A stretch of 64,000 bases of DNA, taken from assembly GCF_001426225.1 (NCBI RefSeq), contig NZ_LMRT01000013.1:632680-696679 (forward strand), in the 5' to 3' direction. Below, one piece after another: positions 25,715-34,770 of this stretch; the first letter of the stretch is position 1, and every line of letters begins with the position of its first letter. The position numbers were made by a program, and so were the translations under genes. The DNA comes from Allobosea sp. Leaf344 (GTDB lineage: Bacteria; Pseudomonadota; Alphaproteobacteria; Rhizobiales; Beijerinckiaceae). The notes beneath the pieces are model-generated. The model was not told where the DNA came from. It ran no database searches and was given only the letters and a program-made list of their open reading frames with translations.

Positions 25715-26536
25715 ATGACGCATCTTCCGCATGATCGCGGGGCTCCCGCCCGCCGCGAACCGATCCTAAACCTGCCCTCCGTGGTGACCTGGCTGATCGC
25801 GGCGCTGGTGCTGATCCATATCGGGCGCAGCTTCCTCTCCGCCTTCGACGATTACATGCTGATGACGTGGCTCGCCTTCGTCCCGGCCCGGCTGACCGTC
25901 TGGCTCGCGCCGGAGCGGCTGCAGGAGGTGATCGACGGCATCGGCGGCACGGTCGGCGAAAAGGGCGGGGCGAGCAGCCTGCTTCTCGTCAGGCTCCTGC
26001 TCGGGGAGGCCGGCCCGCGCCTCTGGTCGCTGCTCAGCTACGGGCTGCTCCACGGCTCCTGGACGCATCTTCTGTCGAATGTCGTCTGGCTCGCCGCCTT
26101 CGGCAGCCCGGTCGCGCGCCGGCTCGGCGCCGCAGCCTTCCTCAACCTGTTCGCCCTGGCGACGATCGGGGGCGCGCTGCTGCATTGGGCGGCGCGGGAC
26201 CTCGACGTGCTGCCGCTGGTCGGCGCCTCGGCGGGCATCGCCGGCACCATGGCCGCCGCCGCCCGCTTCGTCTTCTCGGAGGGGCTGCGCTTCGGCTCGC
26301 TCGCCGACGATGCGGTGGTCCGGGCCATCCCCGCGGAGGGTTTCGGCCGGCTCCTCCGCAATTCGCGGGCGCTGATCTTCATCGGCATCTGGTTCGTCAC
26401 CACCATCCTGTTCGGCTCGGGACTGGTCCCGATCCTGGGGGAGGAGACCAGCATCGCCTGGGAGGCGCATATCGGCGGCTTCCTGGTCGGGCTGCTGCTG
26501 TTTCCCCTGCTCGACAAGGGCGCCGTCCGCCGCTGA
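25715..26536 (+). CDS. Rhomboid-family intramembrane serine protease
   Basis: A 273-residue polytopic membrane protein. The catalytic dyad is Ser172 in GASAGIAG and His252 in EAHIGGFL; the HGSWTHLLSN segment (113-122) is the conserved H-x-x-x-H-x-x-x-N oxyanion/lipid-facing motif. Cleaves within or next to transmembrane segments; natural substrates unknown. The ATG at 25715 (MTHLPHDRG) is preferred over upstream in-frame starts in Pro/Gly-rich sequence. Confidence 0.9.
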   Translation: MTHLPHDRGAPARREPILNLPSVVTWLIAALVLIHIGRSFLSAFDDYMLMTWLAFVPARLTVWLAPERLQEVIDGIGGTVGEKGGASSLLLVRLLLGEAGPRLWSLLSYGLLHGSWTHLLSNVVWLAAFGSPVARRLGAAAFLNLFALATIGGALLHWAARDLDVLPLVGASAGIAGTMAAAARFVFSEGLRFGSLADDAVVRAIPAEGFGRLLRNSRALIFIGIWFVTTILFGSGLVPILGEETSIAWEAHIGGFLVGLLLFPLLDKGAVRR

Positions 26537-26718
26537 CGCCTGAAGGGCGGGCCGTGATCGCCGTGGCGCGGATGCCGCGGCCTCGCTTGCCTGCGCTGCC
26601 GACTTCGCCCAAACTCGCCGCCCATGCGAAGAGCTCGTGACGGCGGCTCTGGCCGATCGCGATCTCCGCTACTCCCGTGCGCCGGCCAACGGCGCCGCCA
26701 GCCAGGAGGACCGTTCTG

Positions 26719-27150
26719 ATGAATGTCGCACAGCTTCTCGGTGACAAGGGCCATGACGTCGTCACCATCCAGCCGGACCGCAGCCTGGCGGAAGCGGCCC
26801 GCATTCTCAGCGCCAGGCGCATCGGCGCCGTCGTCGTGACCGAGGCCGATGGCGGACTCGCCGGCATCCTGTCCGAGCGCGACATCATCCGCGCTTTGGG
26901 CGAGAGCGGGGCGGCGGCGCTGGAGAGCCCGGTCTCGCGGGCGATGACGGCGAAGGTGGTGACCTGCCGCTCCGAAACCAGCATCGACGAGCTGATGGAG
27001 ATGATGACCTCGGGCCGCTTCCGCCATGTGCCGATCCTCGACAATGGCCGCATCGCCGGCATCGTCTCGATCGGCGATGTGGTGAAGCACCGCGTCGCGG
27101 AGATCGAGGCGGAAAGCCGGGCGATGCGCGACTATATCGCGATGGCCTGA
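26719..27150 (+). CDS. Stand-alone CBS-domain pair protein
   Basis: A 143-residue protein consisting of one Bateman module: the first CBS contains AARILSARRIGAVVVT and GILSERDIIRAL, the second ELMEMMTSGRFRHVPIL and GIVSIGDVVKHRV. Such proteins bind adenine nucleotides and regulate unknown partners. The ATG at 26719 has a strong AGGAGGA ribosome-binding site at 26704-26710. Convergent with the patatin gene (9-bp gap). Confidence 0.92.
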   Translation: MNVAQLLGDKGHDVVTIQPDRSLAEAARILSARRIGAVVVTEADGGLAGILSERDIIRALGESGAAALESPVSRAMTAKVVTCRSETSIDELMEMMTSGRFRHVPILDNGRIAGIVSIGDVVKHRVAEIEAESRAMRDYIAMA

Positions 27151-27159
27151 GCCGCGGCC

Positions 27160-28188
27160 TCAGCCGGGGACGGTCGCGTTCGCCACCACCGTGGCGATGT
27201 CGTCCAGCGCCCGCCGCGTCGCCTGGCGGCCGAGTTCGAAACACTCCTCGGCGCGGTGGAAATCGAACAGGCCCATGCGGCCGAGCTTCGGCCCGATCAT
27301 CACGTCCGGCGGGTCGCCGGCCAGCCGCGAGCGGGAGATGCGGTCCTGGGTGATGTTGAAGGCGTCGATCATCACGCCGGCGAGGCCGGGCCGCTCCGGC
27401 GCCTGGCGGTTGACCACGCTGCGCATGCGCCTGGCGGCGCCGGAAAAGCCGCCGAGCCAGGGCGAGCGCGGGCGCACCTCGAGCTCCGGCACGATCTCGG
27501 GATCCGGCTCGGCCGCATGGCTCTGGATGGTGGTGCCACGCCCGGCCAGATCGCTGTTGAGGTTCACGCAGATGACGATGTCGGCGCCGAGCGCGCGGGC
27601 GGCGGTGACCGGCACGGGGTTGACCAGCGCGCCATCCATCAGCCAGCGCCCGCCGAGCTTCACGGGGTCGAACACGCCGGGCAGCGCATAGGAGGCGCGC
27701 AGCGCCTCGACCAGCGTGCCATGCGTCAGCCAGATCTCGTGGCCGGTGCCGAGTTCGGTCGCGATCGCGACGAAGCGCTGCTGGAGCTCCTCGATGCGGG
27801 TGCGGCCGAGATCGCGCTCCAGCAGGCGCTTCAGCCGCCCGCCGCCGATCAGCCCGGCTCCGCCGAGATGGAAATCCATCAGACCGACGACGCGGCGCTT
27901 GGTCAGGCTGAGCGCGAAATCGCGCAGCTCCGGCAGTTTCCCTGCGGCGAAGCAGCCGCCGACGACGGCGCCGATCGAGGTGCCGGCGATGACGTCGGGC
28001 GCGTATCCCGCCTCGCCCAGAACCTCGAGAACCCCGATATGCGCCCAGCCGCGCGCCGCGCCACCGCCGAGGGCGAGGCCGATCCGCGCGCGTCCGCGCC
28101 GCGGCAAGGCTTCTGTGACGACGTCGTGCACGGGAGCTCCACCTCCGCCCAGGCCAAAGGCGCGTCTCGCGATGTCATCCCACAACAT
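27160..28188 (-). CDS. Patatin-like phospholipase
   Basis: A 342-residue protein. The oxyanion-hole motif is GGGAARG (41-47), the nucleophile Ser71 lies in GTSIG, and the catalytic Asp185 in MDGALVNP. Resembles the RssA/YchK group of cytosolic or membrane-associated bacterial patatins, probably acting on phospholipids or lysophospholipids. The start ATG at 28186-28188 follows a purine-rich GGAGG-containing stretch in the antisense sense. No secretion signal. Confidence 0.9.
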   Translation of the reverse strand: MLWDDIARRAFGLGGGGAPVHDVVTEALPRRGRARIGLALGGGAARGWAHIGVLEVLGEAGYAPDVIAGTSIGAVVGGCFAAGKLPELRDFALSLTKRRVVGLMDFHLGGAGLIGGGRLKRLLERDLGRTRIEELQQRFVAIATELGTGHEIWLTHGTLVEALRASYALPGVFDPVKLGGRWLMDGALVNPVPVTAARALGADIVICVNLNSDLAGRGTTIQSHAAEPDPEIVPELEVRPRSPWLGGFSGAARRMRSVVNRQAPERPGLAGVMIDAFNITQDRISRSRLAGDPPDVMIGPKLGRMGLFDFHRAEECFELGRQATRRALDDIATVVANATVPG

Positions 28189-28330
28189 GGACCCGGCCCT
28201 CCGCGGGGAGGATCAGGATCGTCGAAGAGGATGAGCGCGCGGTAAATGCCGGCGCCCGCTCTCCGCAATATGCAAGGCATTTAACGCATTTATGAAAGCG
28301 TGGTGAAAGGATTGGTAACGGCGCGCGGCC

Positions 28331-28735
28331 TCAGCCGATACGGAGAGGGGAAGGCGCGGCGCCGCCGAGGGGCTGGACCCTGTAGAAACAGGAGCGCCGG
28401 CCCGTATGGCAGCAGCCGCCATCGCCCGCGACCTTGACCCGGATCCAGACCGCGTCCTGGTCGCAATCGACCCGCATCTCGACGATGGTCTGGATCTGCC
28501 CCGAGGTCTCGCCCTTGTGCCAGAGCTCCTGGCGCGAGCGCGACCAGTACCAGGCCTCGCCGGTCTCGATGCTGCGCCGGAGCGCCTCTTCGTTCATATG
28601 GGCGACCATCAGCACCTCGCCGCTATCGGCCTCGGTGGTGACGCAGGTGACGAGCCCATTGGCGTCGAAGCGCGGCGCGAGCACCGCGCCTTCCTCCAGC
28701 GTCTGCTTGTCTGACAGGGCGGGGAAAGGGGACAT
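28331..28735 (-). CDS. hisI: Phosphoribosyl-AMP cyclohydrolase
   Basis: A 134-residue cytosolic enzyme of histidine biosynthesis, opening the adenine ring of PR-AMP. Metal-binding residues are visible: the D-C-D block in [11 protein letters not shown] (residues 90-92) and the C-C-H-T-G motif in [14 protein letters not shown]. It is the single-function form, without the HisE pyrophosphohydrolase domain. Sits 113 bp after folE in the same orientation, a pairing common in Hyphomicrobiales and apart from the main his operon. Confidence 0.94.
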   Translation of the reverse strand: MSPFPALSDKQTLEEGAVLAPRFDANGLVTCVTTEADSGEVLMVAHMNEEALRRSIETGEAWYWSRSRQELWHKGETSGQIQTIVEMRVDCDQDAVWIRVKVAGDGGCCHTGRRSCFYRVQPLGGAAPSPLRIG

Positions 28736-28848
28736 GGCGGCTCCGGGCGGCAGAAGGCCTGCGCCTTCTAGACCAGCCAGAGCCATCCGGGGAAGCCCGC
28801 GCCCTGCGCGCAGGCTCCGAAGAAGGCGCGAGCGCCGCTGGCCGAGGC

Positions 28849-29490
28849 TCAGAGCCCCGGCGACTTGACCATGCTGAAGAAGCGGACCTGCTCCGTCGCA
28901 TCCTTGAACAGGCCGGCATATTGCGTGGTCATGGTCGAGGAGCCCTGCTTCTGCACGCCGCGCATCGACATGCACATATGCTCGGCCTCGACCAGAACCG
29001 CGACGCCGCGCGGCTTCAGCGCCTTCTCGATCGCCTGGGCGATCTGCGCCGTCATCGTCTCCTGCGTCTGCAGGCGGCGAGCGAAGACATCGACGAGGCG
29101 CGCCAGCTTCGACAGGCCGACCACGCCCTTGGACGGGTAATAGCCGATATGGGCCTTGCCGACGAAGGGCACCATATGATGCTCGCAATGCGAATAGAAC
29201 GGGATGTCGCGCACCAGGATCATGTCCTGATAGCCCTCGACCTCCTCGAAGACGCGGTCGAGGATCTCCTCGGGATCCTCGTCATAGCCCTTGTAGAATT
29301 CCCTGTAGGCCTTGGCGACGCGGCGCGGCGTGTCGAGCAGCCCCTCGCGGGAGGGATCGTCGCCCGCCCAGAGCAGCAGCGTCCGGACGGCTTCCTCCGC
29401 CTGTTCCTGCGTCGGCTGGATCATCAAAAACTTGTCTGCAGAGCGGCTGAGAGTGCGCTCGACGGACAAGGACTTAACCACAGGGTTCAT
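28849..29490 (-). CDS. folE: GTP cyclohydrolase I
   Basis: A 213-residue enzyme converting GTP to 7,8-dihydroneopterin triphosphate, the entry to tetrahydrofolate. Zinc ligands are Cys102, His105 ([10 protein letters not shown]) and Cys173 (MCMSMRG). Substrate-binding segments include [20 protein letters not shown]. Length and motifs are standard for FolE1. The first ~25 residues are variable. Confidence 0.96.
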   Translation of the reverse strand: MNPVVKSLSVERTLSRSADKFLMIQPTQEQAEEAVRTLLLWAGDDPSREGLLDTPRRVAKAYREFYKGYDEDPEEILDRVFEEVEGYQDMILVRDIPFYSHCEHHMVPFVGKAHIGYYPSKGVVGLSKLARLVDVFARRLQTQETMTAQIAQAIEKALKPRGVAVLVEAEHMCMSMRGVQKQGSSTMTTQYAGLFKDATEQVRFFSMVKSPGL

Positions 29491-29665
29491 GTGGCGCCTC
29501 CCGTTACGGTGATAATCCTACGCAGGCCGGGCCGGACTGGACCTGCGACATTTGCGCAGAAACCGCCCGGAGTTTCGCGTGGCTGCGGATGCCGCTCTCC
29601 CCGTTCGGGAAGATCGGGACTATATCGTGTGTCGAGCCGCCCATTCCACCCCCCGGATTCACGAC

Positions 29666-30112
29666 ATGCTGACCGATGTCTATAACAAGCGGATCCTCGA
29701 ACTGGCCGCGAACATCCCGCTGCTCGAGCGGCTGCCGGCGCCCGACGCCACGGCCAAGGCGCATTCGCGACTCTGCGGCTCCACCGTGACGGTCGATGTC
29801 AGCATGGAGGGGGATGTGGTGACGGGCTTCGGCCATGAGGTGAAGGCCTGCGCGCTGGGCCAGGCCTCCTCCTCGATCATGGCGCGCAACATCGTCGGGT
29901 CGACGGCGGAGGAGTTGCGGCGCGTGCGCGACCAGGCGCGGGCGATCCTGAAGGAGAACGCCGAGCCGCCGGACGGCAAATGGAGCGATCTCTCGGTGCT
30001 GGTCCCGGTCAGGGACTATAAGGCGCGCCATGCCTCGACGCTGCTGACTTTCGACGCGGTGGTGGACGCTGTCGGCCAGATCGAGGCGCGGCGCCAGGCG
30101 GGGGCCGCCTGA
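29666..30112 (+). CDS. Iron-sulfur cluster assembly scaffold (NifU/IscU N-like) protein
   Basis: A 148-residue protein with the IscU/SufU fold. Two of the three canonical cluster cysteines are present: Cys37 (LCGSTVTVD) and Cys62 (VKACALGQAS). The third, which should fall in the helix read here as RDYKARHASTLL, is replaced by His/Ala. This reduced form is typical of the alphaproteobacterial stand-alone protein, so scaffold activity is uncertain. The ATG at 29666 (MLTDVYNKR) matches homologues. Confidence 0.82.
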   Translation: MLTDVYNKRILELAANIPLLERLPAPDATAKAHSRLCGSTVTVDVSMEGDVVTGFGHEVKACALGQASSSIMARNIVGSTAEELRRVRDQARAILKENAEPPDGKWSDLSVLVPVRDYKARHASTLLTFDAVVDAVGQIEARRQAGAA

Positions 30113-30116
30113 CCGG

Positions 30117-30860
30117 CTATTTCAGGTGGAAGGATTTGCGGATCTCGGCGCGGGTATCGTCGAAGCGGGCGCGAAAGGCGCGATCCTCGAGCAGAGCCTT
30201 CGCGATGGCGCGGCCGGCCTTGTCGCCGGCGACGAGATCGGAGGCGAAATGGAAGCCGCAGACCAGCCTGCTCTCGTCATAGCTCTTCACCCGCTCCTCG
30301 AAGGTGGCGGCGAGTTCGGGAGCGGCTTCGGTGAGGAGCGTCGCATAGAGGGCCGCCGTCGCCGCATGGCCGGCCGGGAAGGAGCTGCCTTCCGGGCGGG
30401 CGCCGGGGCAGGGCTTGACGCGGACCTTGCTCCACATGGCGAAGGGGCGCTGGCGATTGGTCAGCCGGCGCACGCCGAGCAGCACGATGCTGAGCTCGAC
30501 CTGCGCTTCCCGGAACAGGAGCCGCATCTCGCGCTGGGCGCCCTCGGCATAGGAATGGTCGATGCCGTCGAGAAACCGCGTCAGGGTCTGGTACTGATCG
30601 GCGATGGCCGCCTTCTCCCGCTCCGGCGTGCGGTTCTGGGTGATCTGCAAGACCTGGTCGAATTCCGCCTTCGCCTCGGGGGAATTCTGCGCCGGCGGCA
30701 GGCCGATGATCTTGACCAGATCGACCTTGCCGGGCTCCAGCCAGATCAGCGTCGAGCGCTGCTGCGCCTGCGCGGGCACCGGCATGGCGAGGCTGGTGGT
30801 GACGAGCGCGAGCGCCGCTGCGAGGCGCAGGACGACAGGCCGCAGGACGGGATTGAGCAT
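30117..30860 (-). CDS. Periplasmic acid phosphatase, PAP2/class A type
   Basis: About 247 residues with a signal peptide (LRLAAALALVTTSLA, cleavage near PAQAQQ). The three PAP2 phosphatase motifs are in order: RRLTNRQRP, then SSFPAGHA, then SRLVCGFHFASD. The nucleophilic His is in the last motif. Likely a nonspecific periplasmic phosphatase. The start ATG 30858-30860 is preferred; ATG 30875 adds five residues. Its start region abuts that of yidD, so the two share a very short divergent control region. Confidence 0.88.
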   Translation of the reverse strand: MLNPVLRPVVLRLAAALALVTTSLAMPVPAQAQQRSTLIWLEPGKVDLVKIIGLPPAQNSPEAKAEFDQVLQITQNRTPEREKAAIADQYQTLTRFLDGIDHSYAEGAQREMRLLFREAQVELSIVLLGVRRLTNRQRPFAMWSKVRVKPCPGARPEGSSFPAGHAATAALYATLLTEAAPELAATFEERVKSYDESRLVCGFHFASDLVAGDKAGRAIAKALLEDRAFRARFDDTRAEIRKSFHLK

Positions 30861-30894
30861 GGCGAATCCTGGCACTGATGACGAGCGCGATGAA

Positions 30895-31242
30895 ATGGCA
30901 TCGATCCGCAGCTTGTCACGTCTTTTCGTAAGGGTACCGCGTCGCGGCGCGCATTTCCTGATCCGTGGCTACCAGCTGAGCCTGTCGATGCTGGTCGGGC
31001 GGCAGTGCCGGCACTGGCCGAGCTGCTCCTCCTATACCGACGAGGCGATCCAGCGTCACGGGCTGTGGCGTGGCGGCTGGATCGGCATGGCCCGGATCTG
31101 CCGCTGCAACCCGCTCGGCACCAGCGGCATCGACATCGTCTGCGAAGAGCTGCCGCCGCGGGCGCGCTGGTATCTGCCCTGGCGCTATGGCCGCTGGCGC
31201 GGGGTCAACGCTCCCGCATCCGACGCGCGCGACGGGCGCTGA
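30895..31242 (+). CDS. yidD: YidD, membrane protein insertion efficiency factor
   Basis: A 115-residue protein. The family core GYQLSLSMLVGRQCRHWPS, CSSYTDEAIQRHG and MARICRCNPLG is intact, with the conserved cysteines. YidD assists YidC-dependent membrane insertion, working at the cytoplasmic face through an amphipathic helix. Here it is upstream of thrS rather than in the rnpA-yidC cluster, as in other Hyphomicrobiales. Start by ATG 30895; an upstream ATG at 30859 overlaps the PAP2 start. Confidence 0.93.
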   Translation: MASIRSLSRLFVRVPRRGAHFLIRGYQLSLSMLVGRQCRHWPSCSSYTDEAIQRHGLWRGGWIGMARICRCNPLGTSGIDIVCEELPPRARWYLPWRYGRWRGVNAPASDARDGR

Positions 31243-31274
31243 GCGTCCCTCCGAAACCCGAGGCGCGGGCGCCG

Positions 31275-31301
31275 TTGCCTCGCGGCTGCCGCTCGTATAG
31301 T
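31275..31301 (+). promoter_or_regulatory. Candidate thrS promoter
   Basis: A sigma70-like pair TTGCCT (31275-31280) and TATAGT (31296-31301), separated by 15 bp (16 if the -35 is read as GTTGCC). Transcription would begin near 31308, giving a ~100-nt leader that starts just before the first leader hairpin. Spacing is slightly short, so this is tentative. Confidence 0.4.
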
Positions 31302-31323
31302 GGCAAGGCACGCGCGGGCCGAA

Positions 31324-31399
31324 CCGGCTGCAGGCCCCGCGAACGATCGAAACGCAGCCGGCCTTGACTTACGGGGCTCGTATCCCCGAGTGAGCAGGA
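31324..31399 (+). promoter_or_regulatory. Structured thrS leader with tRNA-Thr anticodon-arm mimic
   Basis: Two consecutive hairpins precede the Shine-Dalgarno sequence. Hairpin 1 pairs CCGGCTGC (31324-31331) with GCAGCCGG (31354-31361). Hairpin 2 pairs CGGGG (31372-31376) with CCCCG (31384-31388) around the 7-nt loop CTCGTAT. In tRNA numbering the loop has U33, CGU at 34-36 and A37, which is the anticodon loop of tRNA-Thr(CGU). AGGA follows at 31396-31399, nine nt before the ATG. In E. coli, ThrRS represses its own translation by binding such mimics (domains 2 and 4 of the operator). Autoregulation here is inferred from structure. Confidence 0.55.
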
Positions 31400-31408
31400 C
31401 ATCCGTCG

Positions 31409-33403
31409 ATGACGATCTCCCTGACATTTCCCGATGGCGCGACGCGCGAATTCCCCTCCGGCATCACCGGGGCGGCGATCGCCGGCGGCATCTCTCCCTC
31501 GCTGCTGAAGCGCACCGTGGCCATGGCGCTCGACGGGGTCGTCGTCGATCTCGCCGATCCGATCGCGCGGGATGCGCGGATCGAGTTCCTGACGCGGGAG
31601 GATCCGCGCGCGCTGGAGCTGATCCGGCATGATTGCGCGCATGTCCTCGCCGAAGCGGTGCAGGCGCTCTATCCGGGTACGCAGGTGACGATCGGCCCGG
31701 TGATCGAGGGCGGCTTCTTCTATGATTTCGCCCGCGACGAACCCTTCACCCCGGAGGATTTCCCGCCGATCGAAGCCAAGATGCGCGAGATCATCGCCCG
31801 CGACAAACCCTTCACCAAGGAGGAATGGAGCCGCGACAAGGCCAAGGCCTTCTTCCGCGACAAGGGCGAGGCGTTCAAGGTCGAGCTGGTCGACGCGATC
31901 CCCGAAGACCAGACGTTGAAGATGTATGCGCAGGGCGATTGGATCGACCTCTGCCGCGGCCCGCACATGACCTCGGTCGGCAAGGTCGGCACGGCCTTCA
32001 AGCTGATGAAGGTGGCCGGGGCCTATTGGCGCGGCGACAGAAACAACCCGATGCTGACGCGCATCTACGGCACGGCCTTCGCCCGGCAGGAGCAGCTCGA
32101 CGCGCATCTCAAGCAGATCGAGGAGGCGGAAAAGCGCGACCACCGCAAGCTCGGCCGCGAGATGAACCTGTTCCACTTCCAGGAGGAGGGGCCGGGCGTC
32201 GTGTTCTGGCACTCCAAGGGCTGGCGGCTGTTCCAGGAGATCCTGGCCTATATGCGCCGCCGTCTGGCCGCCGATTACGAGGAGGTCAACGCGCCGCAGA
32301 TCCTCGACAAGTCGCTCTGGGAAACCTCCGGCCATTGGGGCTGGTACCAGGACAACATGTTCGCGGTGAAATCGGCGTCGGCCTTCGAGAATCCGAACGA
32401 TCCGACGCGCGACCAGAAGGTGTTCGCGCTGAAGCCGATGAACTGCCCCGGCCATGTCCAGATCTTCAAGCATGGCCTGAAGAGCTATCGCGATCTGCCG
32501 ATCCGGCTTGCGGAATTCGGCGCGGTGCATCGCTATGAGCCTTCCGGCGCGCTGCACGGGCTGATGCGCGTGCGCGGCTTCACGCAGGATGACGCGCATA
32601 TCTTCTGCGCCGAGGAGCATCTCGCCGCCGAATGCCTCAAGATCAACGAGCTGATCCTCTCGGTCTACGCCGATTTCGGCTTCACCGACGATCTCGTCAT
32701 CAAGCTCTCGACACGGCCGGAGAAACGCGTCGGCACGGATGCGATGTGGGATCACGCCGAGGATGTGATGAACCGCGTGCTGGTCCAGATCGCGAGCGAA
32801 TCCGGCGGGCGGATCAAGACCGAGATCAATCCGGGCGAAGGCGCCTTCTACGGGCCGAAATTCGAGTATGTGCTGCGCGACGCGATCGGCCGCGACTGGC
32901 AATGCGGGACGACCCAGGTCGATTTCAACCTGCCCGAGCGGTTCGGCGCCTTCTATATCGGCTCCGACGGCGAGAAGAAGACGCCGAGCATGGTGCACCG
33001 CGCGATCTGCGGCTCGCTCGAACGCTTCACCGGCATCCTGATCGAGAATTTCGCCGGGCATTTCCCGCTCTGGCTGGCGCCGGAGCAGATTCTCGTCTGC
33101 CCGATCACCTCCGAGGCCGATGATTACGCCGAGCAGGTGACGATCGCCTGCATGAACCAAGGGCTGCGCGCCCGCGCCGATCTGCGCAACGAGAAGATCA
33201 GCTACAAGGTGCGCGAGCATTCGCTGGCCAAGGTGCCGGTCATCCTGGCCGTCGGCAAGCGCGAGGCGGAAGAGCGGACGGTGACCGTGCGCCGCCTGGG
33301 CAGCCAGGCGCAGACGGTGATGAGCCTGGATGCGGTGCTGGAGGCGCTCACCGAGGAGGCGATGCCGCCCGATCTCAAGCGGGCCGGGGCGGCGAGGGGC
33401 TGA
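31409..33403 (+). CDS. thrS: Threonine--tRNA ligase
   Basis: A 664-residue class II aminoacyl-tRNA synthetase. Domains: TGS (1-65), second additional/editing domain (~66-250) with the H-x-x-x-H motif HDCAH, the catalytic core and the C-terminal anticodon-binding domain. The zinc Cys lies in [12 protein letters not shown]; motif 2 in [18 protein letters not shown]; motif 3 in [14 protein letters not shown]. Full length, with the N-terminal domains that in E. coli are needed for operator recognition. A structured leader precedes it. Confidence 0.97.
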   Translation: MTISLTFPDGATREFPSGITGAAIAGGISPSLLKRTVAMALDGVVVDLADPIARDARIEFLTREDPRALELIRHDCAHVLAEAVQALYPGTQVTIGPVIEGGFFYDFARDEPFTPEDFPPIEAKMREIIARDKPFTKEEWSRDKAKAFFRDKGEAFKVELVDAIPEDQTLKMYAQGDWIDLCRGPHMTSVGKVGTAFKLMKVAGAYWRGDRNNPMLTRIYGTAFARQEQLDAHLKQIEEAEKRDHRKLGREMNLFHFQEEGPGVVFWHSKGWRLFQEILAYMRRRLAADYEEVNAPQILDKSLWETSGHWGWYQDNMFAVKSASAFENPNDPTRDQKVFALKPMNCPGHVQIFKHGLKSYRDLPIRLAEFGAVHRYEPSGALHGLMRVRGFTQDDAHIFCAEEHLAAECLKINELILSVYADFGFTDDLVIKLSTRPEKRVGTDAMWDHAEDVMNRVLVQIASESGGRIKTEINPGEGAFYGPKFEYVLRDAIGRDWQCGTTQVDFNLPERFGAFYIGSDGEKKTPSMVHRAICGSLERFTGILIENFAGHFPLWLAPEQILVCPITSEADDYAEQVTIACMNQGLRARADLRNEKISYKVREHSLAKVPVILAVGKREAEERTVTVRRLGSQAQTVMSLDAVLEALTEEAMPPDLKRAGAARG

Positions 33404-33483
33404 GGTCGCGCGGCGATGGCGGGCCGGGGCGACGAAGTGCAGCCGCTTGACCGGCCGCCGCTTTGCCGCGACACAGTCCGACC

Positions 33484-34770
33484 ATGCTGACCGGGTCCTA
33501 TCACAAGCGGCTGAAGGCCGATCTGGCGCGCTGGGTCGGCGAGGGGCTGGTCAGCGCCGACAGCGCCGCCGCGATCCGGCGCTCGCTCGACAGCCAAGGC
33601 GGGTTTCGCCTGCCGGGCCTGCTCGGCCTGTTCGGCGGGCTGCTGATCGCCTCCAGCGTCGCGGCCTTCGTCGCCGCCAACTGGGAGGAGATGCCGCGGC
33701 TGCTGAAGCTCGGCATGATCCTCGCCGGCATTTTGGGCGCGCTGCTCTATGGCGCGCGGCTCCAAAGGCAGGGTTCGGCCCTGGGGGCCGAGGCCGCGGC
33801 GACCTGCGCCGTGCTGATCTTCGCCGCCGGCGTCGCCCTGGTCGGCCAGATGTACCATCTGCCGACGGATTGGCCCGGTGGCGCGCTGCTGATCGCCTGC
33901 GGGGCGCTCGCGGTCGCCCTGCTGCAGCGCTCGGACGGAGCGCTGATGCTCGCCTTCATCGCCATCGCCGTCTGGAGCGGCGGACGCTGGAGCGAGGCGC
34001 AAGGGGCGCTGCATCTGCCGTTCCTGCTGCTCTATCTGCCGGCGCTCTGGCTGGCGCTGTCGCGCGGCAACCGCGCCGTGCATCATCTCGCGGTGCTGGC
34101 GCTGATGGGCTGGCTGGCGCTGCTGCCTGGGCAGGGGCTGTTCCTGCGCTTCGATTTCGGTCTGGTCGCCTATGGGCTGGCCGTGTCGGTCGCCTTCGTC
34201 GCGCTCGGCGCGCTGGCGCTGGACCGGGGCTGGCCGGCGCTGCTGACCGCGTTCCTGTCCTGGGGGCTGATCGGCCTGCAGCTCTGCGTGGGCATCGAGC
34301 TGTTTCGCATTCTCGACCGGGAGTCGGCGCGGGCGGGCGCGGCCGGGCTGCCGGTCTATCTCGCCTATGGCGCGGCGCTGCCGCTGACATTGGCGCTGAC
34401 GCGGCTCGCGGGTGACCGCCGCTTCGCCTGGCCGCTCGCCGTGGCGCTGCTGCTGTCGCTGCTGATCCCGCTGGTCTTCTGGTCCGGCGCGGCCTCGAGC
34501 CTCCTCGGCAAGGTGGTGGTCGCGGGCCTGATCCTGGTCGTGGCGATGGCGCTGGTCGTCGCCGGCTCGGCCGGCGGCGTGCGCCGCATGCTCCTGGCGG
34601 GGGCGGGGCTCTTCGGCATCGCGGTGCTGATCCTGCTCTGGCAGACGGTCGGGACGCTGCTCAGCCAGTCGCTCTTCTTCCTGGTGGCCGGGCTGGCGCT
34701 GCTGGTGCTGGCGCGCATGACGCGCCGGCTGCTGGCGCGTTTCGCCGCCCCCATCGAGGCGCAGCCCTGA
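33484..34770 (+). CDS. DUF2157 membrane protein
   Basis: A 428-residue protein. A short soluble N-terminus (KADLARWVGEGLVSADSAAAIRR) precedes about a dozen hydrophobic segments, as in DUF2157 proteins; conserved MYHLPTDWPGG lies after the third. Function unknown. The family is commonly followed by a GDYXXLXY-domain protein, and that is the case here with a TGATG overlap, so the two probably form one functional unit. Start ATG 33484 (MLTGSYHKR). Confidence 0.85.
   Translation: MLTGSYHKRLKADLARWVGEGLVSADSAAAIRRSLDSQGGFRLPGLLGLFGGLLIASSVAAFVAANWEEMPRLLKLGMILAGILGALLYGARLQRQGSALGAEAAATCAVLIFAAGVALVGQMYHLPTDWPGGALLIACGALAVALLQRSDGALMLAFIAIAVWSGGRWSEAQGALHLPFLLLYLPALWLALSRGNRAVHHLAVLALMGWLALLPGQGLFLRFDFGLVAYGLAVSVAFVALGALALDRGWPALLTAFLSWGLIGLQLCVGIELFRILDRESARAGAAGLPVYLAYGAALPLTLALTRLAGDRRFAWPLAVALLLSLLIPLVFWSGAASSLLGKVVVAGLILVVAMALVVAGSAGGVRRMLLAGAGLFGIAVLILLWQTVGTLLSQSLFFLVAGLALLVLARMTRRLLARFAAPIEAQP

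Noticed and set aside
31243..31408. T-box riboswitch upstream of thrS
   Set aside because: No T-box sequence, specifier-loop context or antiterminator is present, and T-boxes are essentially absent from alphaproteobacteria. The anticodon-arm mimic fits an E. coli-type translational operator instead.
31205..33220. Open frame of ~670 codons on the minus strand antisense to thrS
   Set aside because: GC-rich sequence depletes stop codons on the complementary strand. The translation is Arg/Gln/His/Asp-rich with no domain, and thrS is unambiguous on the plus strand.
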